Shown: in pieces, positions 1 to 8,450 of the stretch
How positions within the stretch are numbered: the stretch's first letter is position 1
Layout: every line of letters starts with the position of its first letter
Origin: an uncultured Lachnospiraceae bacterium
Lineage (GTDB): Bacteria; Bacillota; Clostridia; Lachnospirales; Lachnospiraceae
DNA: 16,414 nucleotides
Assembly (NCBI GenBank): GCA_910578405.1
Contig: CAJTQO010000059.1
Coordinates: 1 to 16,414, forward strand
Direction of reading: 5' to 3'
Position numbers and translations under genes: made by a program
Notes under the pieces: model-generated
The model's input: only the letters and a program-made list of their open reading frames with translations
Databases searched by the model: none
What the model was told of the DNA's origin: nothing

Positions 1-1
1 A

Positions 2-1063
2 GGGGGAGCTGCGGTGGAAACGGCAACAACAGGGAGCGTCATGGGCTTTAATGGGTCAAAATCGTTGGAGGAAGTGGAGCGTCTGTATGCGGAGAAACGT
101 CTGGTTGCATCAGATTTGGATTTTTGGGATATGTATCCAGAAACGCCGCCGTCTTATGCTGGCAATGCGGTTCAAACAGGCGTAGGGCAGGAAACGCCGG
201 GGCAGAATGGGGATGGGGAAAAGGGAAAATATGCCCGTTATGATGAGGAAGCGGAGCGGGAATACCAGGAAGAAAAGGAGAAGGAAGAGCAGGATCCGTC
301 CAAGGATGGGAAACATACGTTAGTTACTTCTGCAGACGGGGAGGAAGAGTGGGTGTTGATTAATCCCTACTTGCAGAAACATACTTATGACTTTAGTAAT
401 CTAACCATGCGCCAGAAGCAGTTGGCTTATTATGTGGATGGAAATGTTTATTCTTATGTGGGCGCAGATCTTTCCAAGTATAACGGAGAAGTGGACTTTG
501 CCACTTTGAAACAGTCGGGGATATCGTTTGTTATGCTCCGGTTAGGCAGTCGGGGGTATGGAAGCGGACAGATTATGCTGGATGACAAATTTGTAGATTA
601 TATAACGAAAGCAGCCGAGGCGGAATTAAACATTGGCGTATATTTTTATTCGCAGGCAATTACGGAAGAGGAAGCGGTGGAAGAAGCTAATTTTGTCATT
701 GAGAACCTGGCTAATTACCAGATTACTTATCCGGTGGCGTTTGATATGGAGTATGTGCCAAATGACACGGCGCGGGTGGAAGCTTTGAACCGGGAGGAAA
801 AAACAAAGGTGGCGAAAGCCTTTTTGGATACGGTAAAAAATGCAGGCTACCAGCCAATGGTTTATGGGACGAAAGAATGGCTGATTAAGCAGGTGGATTT
901 GACCAAACTGACGGAATATGACATTTGGCTGTCTCAACAGGAGGAGACGCCGGATTACCCTTACCAGTTCCAGATGTGGCAGTATTCCAAGGAAGGGCGG
1001 CTGGCAGGGGCCGACGGGGAGCTGGATTTGAATGTCAGCTTTGTGGATTACTCGGAGAAATAG
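2..1063 (+). CDS. GH25 family lysozyme (muramidase), 5' end outside the window
   Basis: A glycoside hydrolase family 25 protein, expected to cleave the N-acetylmuramic acid to N-acetylglucosamine bond of peptidoglycan outside the cell. The frame is open to the left edge; the first possible start in view is a GTG at 14, without a convincing ribosome site, so the true start and any signal peptide or membrane anchor probably lie upstream. Numbering from that GTG, residues 1-135 are a low-complexity region with a Glu/Lys-rich stretch at about 75-100, likely a linker. The GH25 barrel follows: GADLSKYNG at 150-158 with the first catalytic Asp (D152), RLGSRGYGSG at 176-185, GVYFYSQA at 208-215, and FDMEY at 243-247 carrying the DxE pair (D244, E246). 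It ends with a typical QMWQYS and DLNV segment. The domain looks complete and intact. The last 29 bp overlap the 3' end of the convergent AP2-domain gene. The family is firm; whether it serves remodelling, sporulation or a prophage is unknown. Confidence 0.88.
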   Translation, partial: GGAAVETATTGSVMGFNGSKSLEEVERLYAEKRLVASDLDFWDMYPETPPSYAGNAVQTGVGQETPGQNGDGEKGKYARYDEEAEREYQEEKEKEEQDPSKDGKHTLVTSADGEEEWVLINPYLQKHTYDFSNLTMRQKQLAYYVDGNVYSYVGADLSKYNGEVDFATLKQSGISFVMLRLGSRGYGSGQIMLDDKFVDYITKAAEAELNIGVYFYSQAITEEEAVEEANFVIENLANYQITYPVAFDMEYVPNDTARVEALNREEKTKVAKAFLDTVKNAGYQPMVYGTKEWLIKQVDLTKLTEYDIWLSQQEETPDYPYQFQMWQYSKEGRLAGADGELDLNVSFVDYSEK

Positions 1064-1895
1064 ATGTGCCTTCAGGCTTTATGGCATATATGGCAGGGGA
1101 CAATTTCACATGGGAGTAAAGCTCGGCATAGGCCGCAGGGGAAAGCCCCTCGATGTAATTGAGAGGGAAGCTGCGGTTTATGCCGTTTTTTTTCAGCACA
1201 TCCACAGCTTTGTTGTAAGCTACGGCGGCTTCGGTTTCTGTTTCATAGGAGCCAACGACATAATAGCTGCGGATATGGATACGTACTTTATAGCGGAAAC
1301 TTTCTTTTCCGCATTCCGGTTTTCTTTTGCCGTCGGAAAGCGGTATGCGGGTTATGCCATGGAAACGGTTGAGGACTTCTATGTTTTCATAACGGAAATC
1401 CGATGTGTCACCGTTGATGAAACGGTAATCTTTGCCTAACACAGCGTGGCTTTTGATGCCGTAACGGTTTAGGATTCCAAACTGCATTCCATAATCGTTG
1501 ACAAAGAGATGGTTGCCGCGGCGCATGATTTTTTTGGTGGAATAATAGAATAAATCATCAATGTCAAATTTTAGCGTATGGGACGGAGCCATGTAGTAAA
1601 GGAAAAATTTCTGTTTCAGATAAATCGGGGTTGGGAAATAAATGCCATTGTCGCGGAAATTAATGAGGCTGACCCATTTTTCAAATGCCAGGGGGGAGCA
1701 GGCCGTATAATCTTCCACGGACTGCGCAGCCCCGGCAGTTATGGCATGGGCTTCGTTATAAGCATTATGCGCAGTTACGGCGTCCGGATAGCTTCCAAGG
1801 CTGATATGCTTCCCACGGAAGGTGATAGAGGCGCGATAATAAGTGGAATGGTCTTTTTTCTTTGCAGGGTAAACGCCAGGCAGATGGTTGTCCAT
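1035..1895 (-). CDS. AP2/ERF-like domain protein with degenerate HNH-like core
   Basis: A 286-residue protein of the bacterial AP2/HNH type. Residues 6-54 form one AP2-like unit (GVYP, YYRAS, GSYPDAVTAHNAYN). Residues 179-248 form a second (ITRIP, VRIHI, YYVVGSYETETEAAVAYN). Between them, about 111-178, is a segment resembling an HNH nuclease core, FINGDTSDFRYENIEVLN at 159-176, in which the usual His-containing DHIDGN motif reads YRFINGD; nuclease activity is therefore doubtful and DNA binding more likely. The upstream ATG at 1904 directly abuts the AAAGG ribosome site, so the ATG at 1895, spaced 9 nt from it, is the better start. The gene converges on the GH25 gene and overlaps it by 29 bp. 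Known members of this family are often linked to homing endonucleases or mobile DNA; that role here is inference. Target sequence and function are unknown. Confidence 0.75.
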   Translation of the reverse strand: MDNHLPGVYPAKKKDHSTYYRASITFRGKHISLGSYPDAVTAHNAYNEAHAITAGAAQSVEDYTACSPLAFEKWVSLINFRDNGIYFPTPIYLKQKFFLYYMAPSHTLKFDIDDLFYYSTKKIMRRGNHLFVNDYGMQFGILNRYGIKSHAVLGKDYRFINGDTSDFRYENIEVLNRFHGITRIPLSDGKRKPECGKESFRYKVRIHIRSYYVVGSYETETEAAVAYNKAVDVLKKNGINRSFPLNYIEGLSPAAYAELYSHVKLSPAIYAIKPEGTSISPSNPQS

Positions 1896-2114
1896 GGTTT
1901 GCATCCTTTCTGTTCATGCTCATGGTAAAACCTGATATCTAAATATCTAAGTTTTTTATATCTATTCTTTCCATAAAACTATTTTGTATTATAAGGCTGA
2001 CTGATTTTGGCTGGCGCGTTTGCCTTTTTACCTTGCTTTGCATTTGAAATGCCTGCGTGCCAGCCTTGTCAAAATAACGCATATTGAAAAGCCTTGCGTC
2101 GGAATTTTACCATG

Positions 2115-2143
2115 ATTATACCATTTCAGCAAAAAGAATACAA
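2115..2143 (-). promoter_or_regulatory. Candidate extended -10 promoter for the AP2-domain gene
   Basis: On the minus strand, TTGTAT (2143-2138) and TATAAT (2120-2115) are separated by 17 nt, and the -10 is preceded by TGG, an extended -10 signature. The -35 box is poor (3 of 6). Transcription from here would give the AP2 gene a leader of roughly 210 nt that includes the inverted repeat at 2009-2065. Confidence 0.4.
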
Positions 2144-2200
2144 ATTTAGAAATTTTTTAGATATATTTCTGGGACTTCCTGTATAAAATATTAAAGAAGT

Positions 2201-2229
2201 ATTACATTTGTGTGACAAAAATGTATAAA
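2201..2229 (+). promoter_or_regulatory. Candidate promoter for the SleB-like hydrolase gene
   Basis: ATTACA (2201-2206) and TATAAA (2224-2229) are spaced 17 nt apart, matching the sigma-A consensus at 4 of 6 and 5 of 6 positions. The leader would be about 95 nt. A sporulation sigma factor would be plausible for a SleB-type gene, but I could not recognise such a promoter here. Confidence 0.35.
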
Positions 2230-2328
2230 AGGGAATGCTTTGCCTGTCCGGACGGAGTGGGAGAACCGGGGTTATGGATTTGAAGGCGGACGGTGCAGGC
2301 GGTTCCTGTTTAGGAAGAGGATGGAAAT

Positions 2329-2961
2329 ATGTATATGTATAGGTATAAGAAAAATGTGATGATATTGCTGCTTTGTAATGTTATTTTTATGGTGACGTGG
2401 TTCAATCTGAAAGAATTGCAGGTCAACCGGGTGGCTTCCACAGCGGCTTTCCGGATGCAGTTTATGGAAGACTGCGCCAGCCTGGACGAGTCCAGCTTTA
2501 TGGGAATGCTGGCGGAGGCTTCTTCCGGGCAGCGGGTGGTAGACTATAATATATTAAAGAGAAAGGCAAAATATTCCATATCTGAGGAAGATTATAAGGT
2601 GCTGTTACAGATTGTAGAGGCGGAAGCGGGCTGTGAGGATATCAAGGGCAAAATGCTGGTGGCTGGGGTGGTTATGAACCGGGTGAAAAACAGTCAGTTT
2701 CCGGATACGGTAAAAGAAGTGGTATACCAGCAGTCACATGGGGTGGTGCAGTTCTCACCGGCTGCCAACGGGCGTTTGGGCAAGGCTAAAATAAGCGAGG
2801 AAACGATAGAGGCAGTGGAGCGGGTGTTGTATGGAGAGGATATTACGGAAGGGGCGCTTTACTTTGCATCGCGTAAATATGCAGATCCGGAACTGATGAA
2901 ATGGTTTGACAACAGCCTGACGCTTTTGTTTACCTATGGAGGGCATGAATTCTTTTCCTGA
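2329..2961 (+). CDS. SleB/CwlJ-like cell wall hydrolase, membrane anchored
   Basis: A 210-residue protein of the Hydrolase_2 (SleB/CwlJ) family, whose best-known members are spore-cortex-lytic enzymes acting on peptidoglycan during germination. Residues 1-8 are basic and 9-25 form a single hydrophobic helix, so it is anchored or exported. The hydrolase domain covers about 86-207: LLQIVEAEAGCED at 92-104 holds the conserved Glu (E99 by analogy with SleB), followed by AGVVMNRVKNSQFP at 112-125, VQFSP at 140-144, and ALYFAS at 176-181. The start is set by AGGAAGAGG at 2312-2320, 8 nt upstream. It is a single gene flanked by non-coding DNA. It has no peptidoglycan-binding repeat, unlike full-length SleB. 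A role in germination is possible but not shown; many clostridia also carry short vegetative paralogues. Confidence 0.82.
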   Translation: MYMYRYKKNVMILLLCNVIFMVTWFNLKELQVNRVASTAAFRMQFMEDCASLDESSFMGMLAEASSGQRVVDYNILKRKAKYSISEEDYKVLLQIVEAEAGCEDIKGKMLVAGVVMNRVKNSQFPDTVKEVVYQQSHGVVQFSPAANGRLGKAKISEETIEAVERVLYGEDITEGALYFASRKYADPELMKWFDNSLTLLFTYGGHEFFS

Positions 2962-3002
2962 AAGGGGACAGGCGTTACCGTCTGTGTTTTTCCAACTTCA
3001 CA

Positions 3003-3031
3003 TTGCACATGGCAGGAAACTATGCTATACT
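3003..3031 (+). promoter_or_regulatory. Candidate sigma-A promoter for thrC
   Basis: TTGCAC (3003-3008), a 17-nt spacer, and TATACT (3026-3031). The -10 matches 5 of 6 positions and the -35 is weak. An inverted repeat GCAGGAA (3012-3018) / TTCCTGC (3054-3060) spans the -10 and the predicted transcription start and could be an operator. No T-box signature was seen in the roughly 95-nt leader. Confidence 0.45.
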
Positions 3032-3133
3032 TTATGCGGTTTCAATATTTTTATTCCTGCGGGCAATCAGGAGAGTAGACAAAGATAGAAAAGATAGCAT
3101 AAATAAGGCAGCATAGATAGGTGAGGTAGAGGG

Positions 3134-4639
3134 ATGGACGTTTTTTATAACAGTACAAGGAACCAGGGGATACGGGTAAAGGCTTCGGAGGCAATCCTAA
3201 AAGGGCTTTCGGAAGATGGCGGCTTGTTTGTGCCAGACCATATCCCAGCGTTGGACAAGAGTCTGAAAGAATTGTCTGCCATGGATTATAAGGAAGTGGC
3301 TTATGAGGTAATGAAGCTATATTTGACAGATTTTACGAAAGAGGAGTTAAAAGGGTGCATTTCCCGTGCATATGACGCGCATGGTATGCACGGAAAATTT
3401 GACACGGAGGAAATAGCGCCGCTTGTCTATGCGGATGGGGCATATTACCTGGAGCTGTTTCACGGGGCAACGATTGCGTTTAAGGATATGGCGCTGTCCA
3501 TTTTGCCACATCTGATGACAGTGTCTGCGAAGAAGAATGAGGTAAAGAATGAGATTGTAATTTTAACGGCTACTTCGGGAGATACAGGGAAGGCGGCGTT
3601 AGCGGGGTTTGCCGGAGTGGAAGGAACAAAAATTATTGTATTCTATCCGAAAAACGGGGTCAGTCCCATACAGGAAAAGCAGATGGTGACGCAGAAGGGG
3701 GATAATACATATGTAGTGGGCATTCATGGTAATTTTGACGATGCACAGACAGGAGTAAAGAAATTGTTTGCCGATAAGGAACTGGCAGAGCGGATGGACA
3801 GGCGCGGTTTCCAGTTTTCCTCAGCGAATTCCATTAACATCGGACGGCTGGCGCCACAGATTGTGTATTATGTATATGCCTGTGCGCAGCTTTTAAAGGA
3901 AGGTAAGGTGGCCGAGGGCAGTCTGGTCAATGTGGTGGTGCCTACAGGGAATTTTGGCAATATACTGGCGGCGTTCTACGCTAAAAATATGGGAGCGCCT
4001 ATAGGAAAGTTAATTTGCGCTTCCAATGAAAATAAGGTATTGTATGATTTCTTCCGTACCGGAATATATGATAAAAACCGGGAATTTATGCTGACCAGTT
4101 CCCCTTCTATGGACATCCTTATTTCCAGCAATCTGGAGCGGCTCATTTACTGGATTGCAGGAAAAGATGCAGGAAAGGACAGGGAATTGATGGAAGCTCT
4201 GGCCGGGGAAGGCAGGTACGAAATTACAGAAGAGATGAAAACAGGGCTGGAGGATTTCTATGGCAATTATGCCTCCGGAGAAGAGACGGCGGTTAGGATT
4301 AAAGAACTGTATGAAAAAACCGGATATGTCATGGACACTCATACCGCAGTGGCGTCCTGTGTATACAACAAGTATGTGGAGGAAACGGGGGACCATACGC
4401 CTACGGTTATTGCATCCACCGCCAGCCCGTTTAAGTTTACCCGCAGTGTAATGCTTGCCATTGACGGAAAATATGAGCGTATGACAGATTTTGAATTAGT
4501 GGATGAATTGGCTTCCCTTGCCAAAGTGTCGGTTCCGGCAGCCATTGAGGAAATCCGTACAGCTAAGGTATTGCATGACCATGTATGCGGGAAAGAGGAA
4601 ATGCAAAAAGCGGTGGAAAGGTTCCTTGGGTTAGTGTAA
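3134..4639 (+). CDS. thrC: Threonine synthase
   Basis: Converts O-phosphohomoserine to L-threonine and phosphate with pyridoxal phosphate, in the cytoplasm; last step of threonine synthesis. The 501-residue length fits the longer ThrC class. Recognised motifs are STRN at 7-10, SEDGGLFVP at 26-34, and LELFHGATIAFKDMAL at 106-121, where K117 is the expected PLP-binding lysine. ATSGDTGKAAL at 146-156 is a cofactor-phosphate and substrate loop. FSSANSINIGRL, VVPTGNFGNILAA and SPSMDILISSNLERL follow. The motif usually reads HGPT but is HGAT here, a mild substitution next to the active lysine. The ribosome site is GTGAGGTAGAGGG just upstream of the ATG. No other threonine-pathway gene (hom, thrB) adjoins, so it appears to be a standalone locus, perhaps cotranscribed with the small membrane protein 27 bp downstream. 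Confidence 0.97.
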   Translation: MDVFYNSTRNQGIRVKASEAILKGLSEDGGLFVPDHIPALDKSLKELSAMDYKEVAYEVMKLYLTDFTKEELKGCISRAYDAHGMHGKFDTEEIAPLVYADGAYYLELFHGATIAFKDMALSILPHLMTVSAKKNEVKNEIVILTATSGDTGKAALAGFAGVEGTKIIVFYPKNGVSPIQEKQMVTQKGDNTYVVGIHGNFDDAQTGVKKLFADKELAERMDRRGFQFSSANSINIGRLAPQIVYYVYACAQLLKEGKVAEGSLVNVVVPTGNFGNILAAFYAKNMGAPIGKLICASNENKVLYDFFRTGIYDKNREFMLTSSPSMDILISSNLERLIYWIAGKDAGKDRELMEALAGEGRYEITEEMKTGLEDFYGNYASGEETAVRIKELYEKTGYVMDTHTAVASCVYNKYVEETGDHTPTVIASTASPFKFTRSVMLAIDGKYERMTDFELVDELASLAKVSVPAAIEEIRTAKVLHDHVCGKEEMQKAVERFLGLV

Positions 4640-4666
4640 AAAACATCGGATTTGTAGGAGACGGGG

Positions 4667-4999
4667 ATGAATATTTTTGATTTACTGATTACAGGCAGTG
4701 GCCTTTACCTGCTCTATGCGGCAGTGGCTTTAAAGGTGAAAAAGCAAATTACCAAAGGTGTTATGGTTTCCAAAGATGTGGATGTGGAACGGATTCGGGA
4801 TAAGGAAGGATTTATCCAATATATGTTTCCCAAAGTTCTTCTTATGGGGCTTTTTACGGTTGGGTTTGGGATGACGAACCTGTTAGGCGCTAGGATGCAT
4901 TGGCCTTCCTGGGTTTCCATAGTGGCAATAGTGGCATATTTGTTAACGTTGATAGGTTTTTCAGCGCTGACAATGAAAGCCGGGAATAAGTTTGTATAA
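4667..4999 (+). CDS. Small three-helix membrane protein, function unknown
   Basis: A 110-residue hydrophobic protein that I cannot assign to a named family. Three membrane segments are predicted at about residues 4-23, 55-74 and 82-103, separated by a basic and acidic cytoplasmic-looking loop at 24-54 that includes KVKKQITKG. It starts at an ATG preceded by GGAGACGGGG and lies 27 nt after thrC, on the same strand and before a shared terminator at 5052-5086, so it is probably cotranscribed with thrC. There is no signal peptide cleavage motif or catalytic signature. It could be a regulator or accessory membrane protein, but nothing in the sequence supports a specific role. Confidence 0.65.
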   Translation: MNIFDLLITGSGLYLLYAAVALKVKKQITKGVMVSKDVDVERIRDKEGFIQYMFPKVLLMGLFTVGFGMTNLLGARMHWPSWVSIVAIVAYLLTLIGFSALTMKAGNKFV

Positions 5000-5051
5000 G
5001 ATAAGCCGATGTATTTTTGTTTGGAAATAGGATATGGAGAAGCAAGCGTAT

Positions 5052-5086
5052 GGGGCTGTAGTTTCTACAGCCTCATAAAATTTTTT
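5052..5086 (+). terminator. Intrinsic terminator after thrC and the small membrane protein
   Basis: GGGGCTGTAG (5052-5061) pairs with CTACAGCCTC (5065-5074) around a 3-nt TTT loop, giving a 10-bp stem with one G-T pair. It is followed by ATAAAA and six T. The T-run is offset by six bases, but the structure is strong and placed just after the coding block. Confidence 0.75.
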
Positions 5087-5184
5087 GTCTGTGCTTTTGT
5101 CTGTGCCTATGCTCCAACTGTCGGTTACAGTCAGACAGGACGCCTAAAATGCCACTGTAAAATGAGAGGGAGGGAAGAAGGAAT

Positions 5185-8100
5185 ATGACGGGCGGTCAAA
5201 AAATTAGGATGGCTTTTTATTATTTATGTTTTTGCGTCTTATGCGCGGCCGGATGTGGATGTGCGGGGAAGACAGGGTGTATGGCAGTGGATTTGACTGC
5301 AAATTACAGAGAGAACCCCATCGGTATAGAGGCGGAGCCGGTTTTTAGCTGGAAAATGTTGGATACGACAAAGGGACAGCGGCAAACGGCATACCGGATA
5401 GTGGTGGCGGATTCTAAAGAGGCGTTGGCAGACGGGGCCTATTTGTGGGATTCCGGCATGGTAACTTCCGGTAAATCGGTGGCAGTCCCTTATGGGGGAG
5501 AAGGGCTTTTGGCGGAAACCAGGTATTACTGGAAGGTGTTTGTGTGGGATAAGGACGGGAACATGGCTGAATCGGAAGAGGAGGCTTATTTTGAGACGGG
5601 GCTTTCAAAAGAGGGATGGGATGGGGTTCGCTGGATTAGCCTGGGAGGGCAGGAAGAGAAAGAGGTTCCGGTTAATACGGAATATACCATTTCCTATGAC
5701 ACCCGTGTGGACAACTCCTATGCAGGGTTTTTATGGGGGGCGGACGCCGGACGATACGGGGAATATTTCAGATGGGCATTGGATTCCAGGGAGGATGCGT
5801 TGTCCTTGGTTTTGTCCAGGATGCATTATGAGACAATTTTAGAGGAAACGGAAATCCCATTGCAGCTCTTTTTCCCGGATAAAGGGGCTTTTTGCAGCAG
5901 TCCGCATCATATAAGGCTGGAGGTGAAAGGGAAACAGGTAGACACTTATATTGATGATATTTTGGTTGCGCAAAATGAGAATGCAGTGGAAAAGGAAGTG
6001 GGGGCAATCGGCCTTTGGGTGGACCGCGGGGCATTCTATGCCGGCTATGACAATATTTATGTAGAAGACGCGAAAGGAAATGTGCTGTATCAGGAAAAAT
6101 TTTCAGAAATGGGGGATAAAACGGCTTTTTTCCCTTATTATTTGAATCTTCGGGACGGATGGGAAAAAGTGGATTCCGGATGGGTAATGGTTGGCGGATA
6201 TGAAAAACCTGCCCCAATGCTGCGTAAGTCGTTTGGAGTGAAGGATGGAACGGAAATTGTACAGGCCAGGCTATATGCGTCAGCGCTTGGGATTTACCAT
6301 ATCCAGGTGAATGGGGAGGATATCAGCGGGGAGTATTTTTCTCCCGGGCAGTCGATGTATGACAGAGAAGTTTATTATAGAACCTATGATGTGACGGATT
6401 ATTTGCAGCAAGGGGAAAATGCCATTGGCGTGGTTTTGGGGCATGGGAAATATGACAGGGCAAAAGGAGATTGGGGGGAAGAGCTTGCTTTTTGCGCCAA
6501 GCTGGTGATTACTTATCAGGATGGGAGCAGGCAGGAGGTGGCGTCGGACGATTCCTGGGACAGTTATGGAAACGGGCCGATTCGTAACGATGATATTTTG
6601 TCAGGGGAATATTATGATGCGAATTATGAGCAGGATGGATGGGCAAGTGCGGATTTTGGCGCAGAGGGCTGGCAGAAGGCTTCACTTTACACAGGGGAAA
6701 ACGCAGATGTGGAAAAGGTGGCCGCAATGTCAGAACCGGTGGAATGCGTAGCGGAATTATCTCCGGTTTCCATGACGGAGCCAGTCAAAGGCGTCTATGT
6801 TTATGATTTTGGACAAAATTTCAACGGTGTGTGCAGGATTACTGTGGAAGGCGAGAAAGGGCAGGCAGTTACCTTGCGGTTTGCAGAGGCTTTGAATCAA
6901 AGCGGCATGGACTGTATGGATGATGTGGAAGGAACAGTCTGGACACAGAATCTGTATACGGCAGACAATATTGACTATTATGTCTTGTGCGGGGAAGGAA
7001 AGGAGACTTACGCGCCTTCTTTGGTGTGCAGAGGGTTTCGTTATGTGCAGATAACAGGGTTGGATGAACCGATTCCATTGGAGGATATCCAAGGTCTTGC
7101 GCTTTCTTCCGCTAACAAAAGAACGGGGACTTTTTCGTGTTCCAATGAACAGGTGAACCGGCTATATGAAAGTATATATTGGTCGCAGATAGGTAACTTT
7201 GTGGATATCCCTATGGACTGCCCACAGAGGGACGAGCGTTTGGCATGGACGGGAGATGTGCAGGTATTTGCCGGGACGGCTGCTTATAATGCCAGGATTT
7301 ATCAATTCATTTGCAAGACATTGGACGCCCTGCGCTGTGGGCAGAACGAGGATGGCTCCTATCAGGAGATTGCATTCAGCCAAAGCAGCGCAGGAGGCAA
7401 AAATGGATGGAGCGATGCAGGCATTATTCTGGTGTGGGAAATGTACCAGCAGTATGGGGATTTGGGCGTGGTGGAGGAAAATTTTGACGCCATGTGCAAG
7501 TATATGGATTATCTTGTAGCGACAAGCGAAGATTATATCCGTCCCGGAGAAGGGTACAGCGACCATAATGCCATTTCCGGGCAGAACGCAAAATTGTGCA
7601 ATACGGCCCAATGCGCTTACGTGGCTTCCCTGTTGGCGAAAATGGCAAAAGCGGCAGGAAGGGAGGAAGCGGCTAAAAAGTATACGGATGTTTATGAAGG
7701 ATACAAACAGGCATGGCAGGAAAATTATATCCAGCCGGATGGGGCGGTGGGAAGCTGGAGCCAGACGGAGTATGTGCTGGGGCTGGCTTTTGGCTTATAC
7801 CCGGAGGGTTTGGACAAGGAAGGGGCGCAAAAGCTGTTGACGTCTGTGGAAGCGTCGGATTATCATCCTGCCACTGGGTATATTACGACTGGTTTCCTGC
7901 TTCCGGTCTTGTGCGAGTATGGGTATGTGGAGGCGGCTTACAAATTGCTGCTGCAGGAAACCCATCCTTCCTGGATGGATATGTTAAACCATGGGGGAAC
8001 CACCATTTTTGAAGGCTGGATGACTTATTATACCGAGGAAGACGGACTGGACAAGGTGAATGGTTCGTTGAATCATTACGCACTGGGGTCTGTGGGGGAA

Positions 8101-8391
8101 TGGCTCTACTCGGGTCTGCTTGGCATACGCCGGGATGAGGAAAGCCCGGGCTTTCAGCATTTCTATTTAGAGCCGCATCCTGGCGGCGGGCTAAGCCATG
8201 CGGCAGGCAGCTATGAGAGCATGTATGGCACGATTGTGAGCGAATGGAGAGTGGAAGGGGACAGTGTAGTGTTTCATTTCGTCATCCCTGCCAATGCCAC
8301 GGCAACCGTTTCCCTGCCCGGAGAAAACTATGTGGGGATGGAACTGGGAGCAGGGGAATATGAGTACAGAGTGGAGAGGGGCAATGGCTGA
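5185..8391 (+). CDS. Alpha-L-rhamnosidase, GH78, predicted lipoprotein
   Basis: A 1068-residue GH78 enzyme expected to release terminal alpha-L-rhamnose from plant glycosides, pectin side chains or bacterial polysaccharides. Residues 1-24 look like a lipoprotein signal (hydrophobic 10-22, candidate lipobox AAGC with C24), which would place it on the cell surface; the -3 residue is atypical. Domains in order are a beta-sandwich N-terminal domain (33-137) and an extra beta-rich, LamG-like insert at about 151-308. A rhamnosidase N-terminal sandwich (about 335-500) contains SALGIYHIQVNGEDI. The alpha/alpha barrel (about 625-990) and a C-terminal beta domain (995-1068) complete it. DCPQRDERLAWTGD at 678-691 carries the likely general acid E684, and GTTIFEGW carries E943, the likely base. 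The NHYALGSVGEWLY motif is intact. The ribosome site is GGGAGGGAAGAAGG just before the ATG. It stands alone, with no transporter or regulator adjoining. Confidence 0.92.
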   Translation: MTGGQKIRMAFYYLCFCVLCAAGCGCAGKTGCMAVDLTANYRENPIGIEAEPVFSWKMLDTTKGQRQTAYRIVVADSKEALADGAYLWDSGMVTSGKSVAVPYGGEGLLAETRYYWKVFVWDKDGNMAESEEEAYFETGLSKEGWDGVRWISLGGQEEKEVPVNTEYTISYDTRVDNSYAGFLWGADAGRYGEYFRWALDSREDALSLVLSRMHYETILEETEIPLQLFFPDKGAFCSSPHHIRLEVKGKQVDTYIDDILVAQNENAVEKEVGAIGLWVDRGAFYAGYDNIYVEDAKGNVLYQEKFSEMGDKTAFFPYYLNLRDGWEKVDSGWVMVGGYEKPAPMLRKSFGVKDGTEIVQARLYASALGIYHIQVNGEDISGEYFSPGQSMYDREVYYRTYDVTDYLQQGENAIGVVLGHGKYDRAKGDWGEELAFCAKLVITYQDGSRQEVASDDSWDSYGNGPIRNDDILSGEYYDANYEQDGWASADFGAEGWQKASLYTGENADVEKVAAMSEPVECVAELSPVSMTEPVKGVYVYDFGQNFNGVCRITVEGEKGQAVTLRFAEALNQSGMDCMDDVEGTVWTQNLYTADNIDYYVLCGEGKETYAPSLVCRGFRYVQITGLDEPIPLEDIQGLALSSANKRTGTFSCSNEQVNRLYESIYWSQIGNFVDIPMDCPQRDERLAWTGDVQVFAGTAAYNARIYQFICKTLDALRCGQNEDGSYQEIAFSQSSAGGKNGWSDAGIILVWEMYQQYGDLGVVEENFDAMCKYMDYLVATSEDYIRPGEGYSDHNAISGQNAKLCNTAQCAYVASLLAKMAKAAGREEAAKKYTDVYEGYKQAWQENYIQPDGAVGSWSQTEYVLGLAFGLYPEGLDKEGAQKLLTSVEASDYHPATGYITTGFLLPVLCEYGYVEAAYKLLLQETHPSWMDMLNHGGTTIFEGWMTYYTEEDGLDKVNGSLNHYALGSVGEWLYSGLLGIRRDEESPGFQHFYLEPHPGGGLSHAAGSYESMYGTIVSEWRVEGDSVVFHFVIPANATATVSLPGENYVGMELGAGEYEYRVERGNG

Positions 8392-8450
8392 AATGCGCCA
8401 CTTTAAAAAGTTCTTATTATCTGATTGTTGCAATAAGCTTGTAGAGAGAA

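Larger units (their letters stand above)
1896..2328. other. Non-coding intergenic region with a long-loop inverted repeat
   Basis: About 430 bp without a plausible gene lie between two divergent genes. An inverted repeat GGCTGGC (2009-2015) / GCCAGCC (2059-2065) encloses a smaller palindrome GCATTT-G-AAATGC at 2040-2052. No T-run follows on either strand, so it is not a clear terminator. It would fall in the 5' leader of the minus-strand AP2 gene if that gene starts at the promoter near 2120. The remainder is AT-rich and holds the two candidate promoters listed separately. Confidence 0.4.

Noticed and set aside
1032..1439. Plus-strand frame of 135 codons opposite the AP2 gene
   Set aside because: It is a shadow of the minus-strand AP2/HNH gene, which shows real domain structure and a ribosome site.
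3032..3133. T-box or other amino-acid riboswitch before thrC
   Set aside because: The leader is only about 100 nt and shows no T-box antiterminator signature and no terminator helix.
5087..5184. Promoter for the rhamnosidase gene
   Set aside because: TAAAAT-like -10 candidates exist near 5145 and 5158 but none has a -35 box at acceptable spacing, so no promoter is called.
7162..7611. A 149-codon minus-strand frame inside the rhamnosidase gene
   Set aside because: It is antisense to the catalytic core of a well-supported GH78 enzyme, with no ribosome site or recognisable domain.
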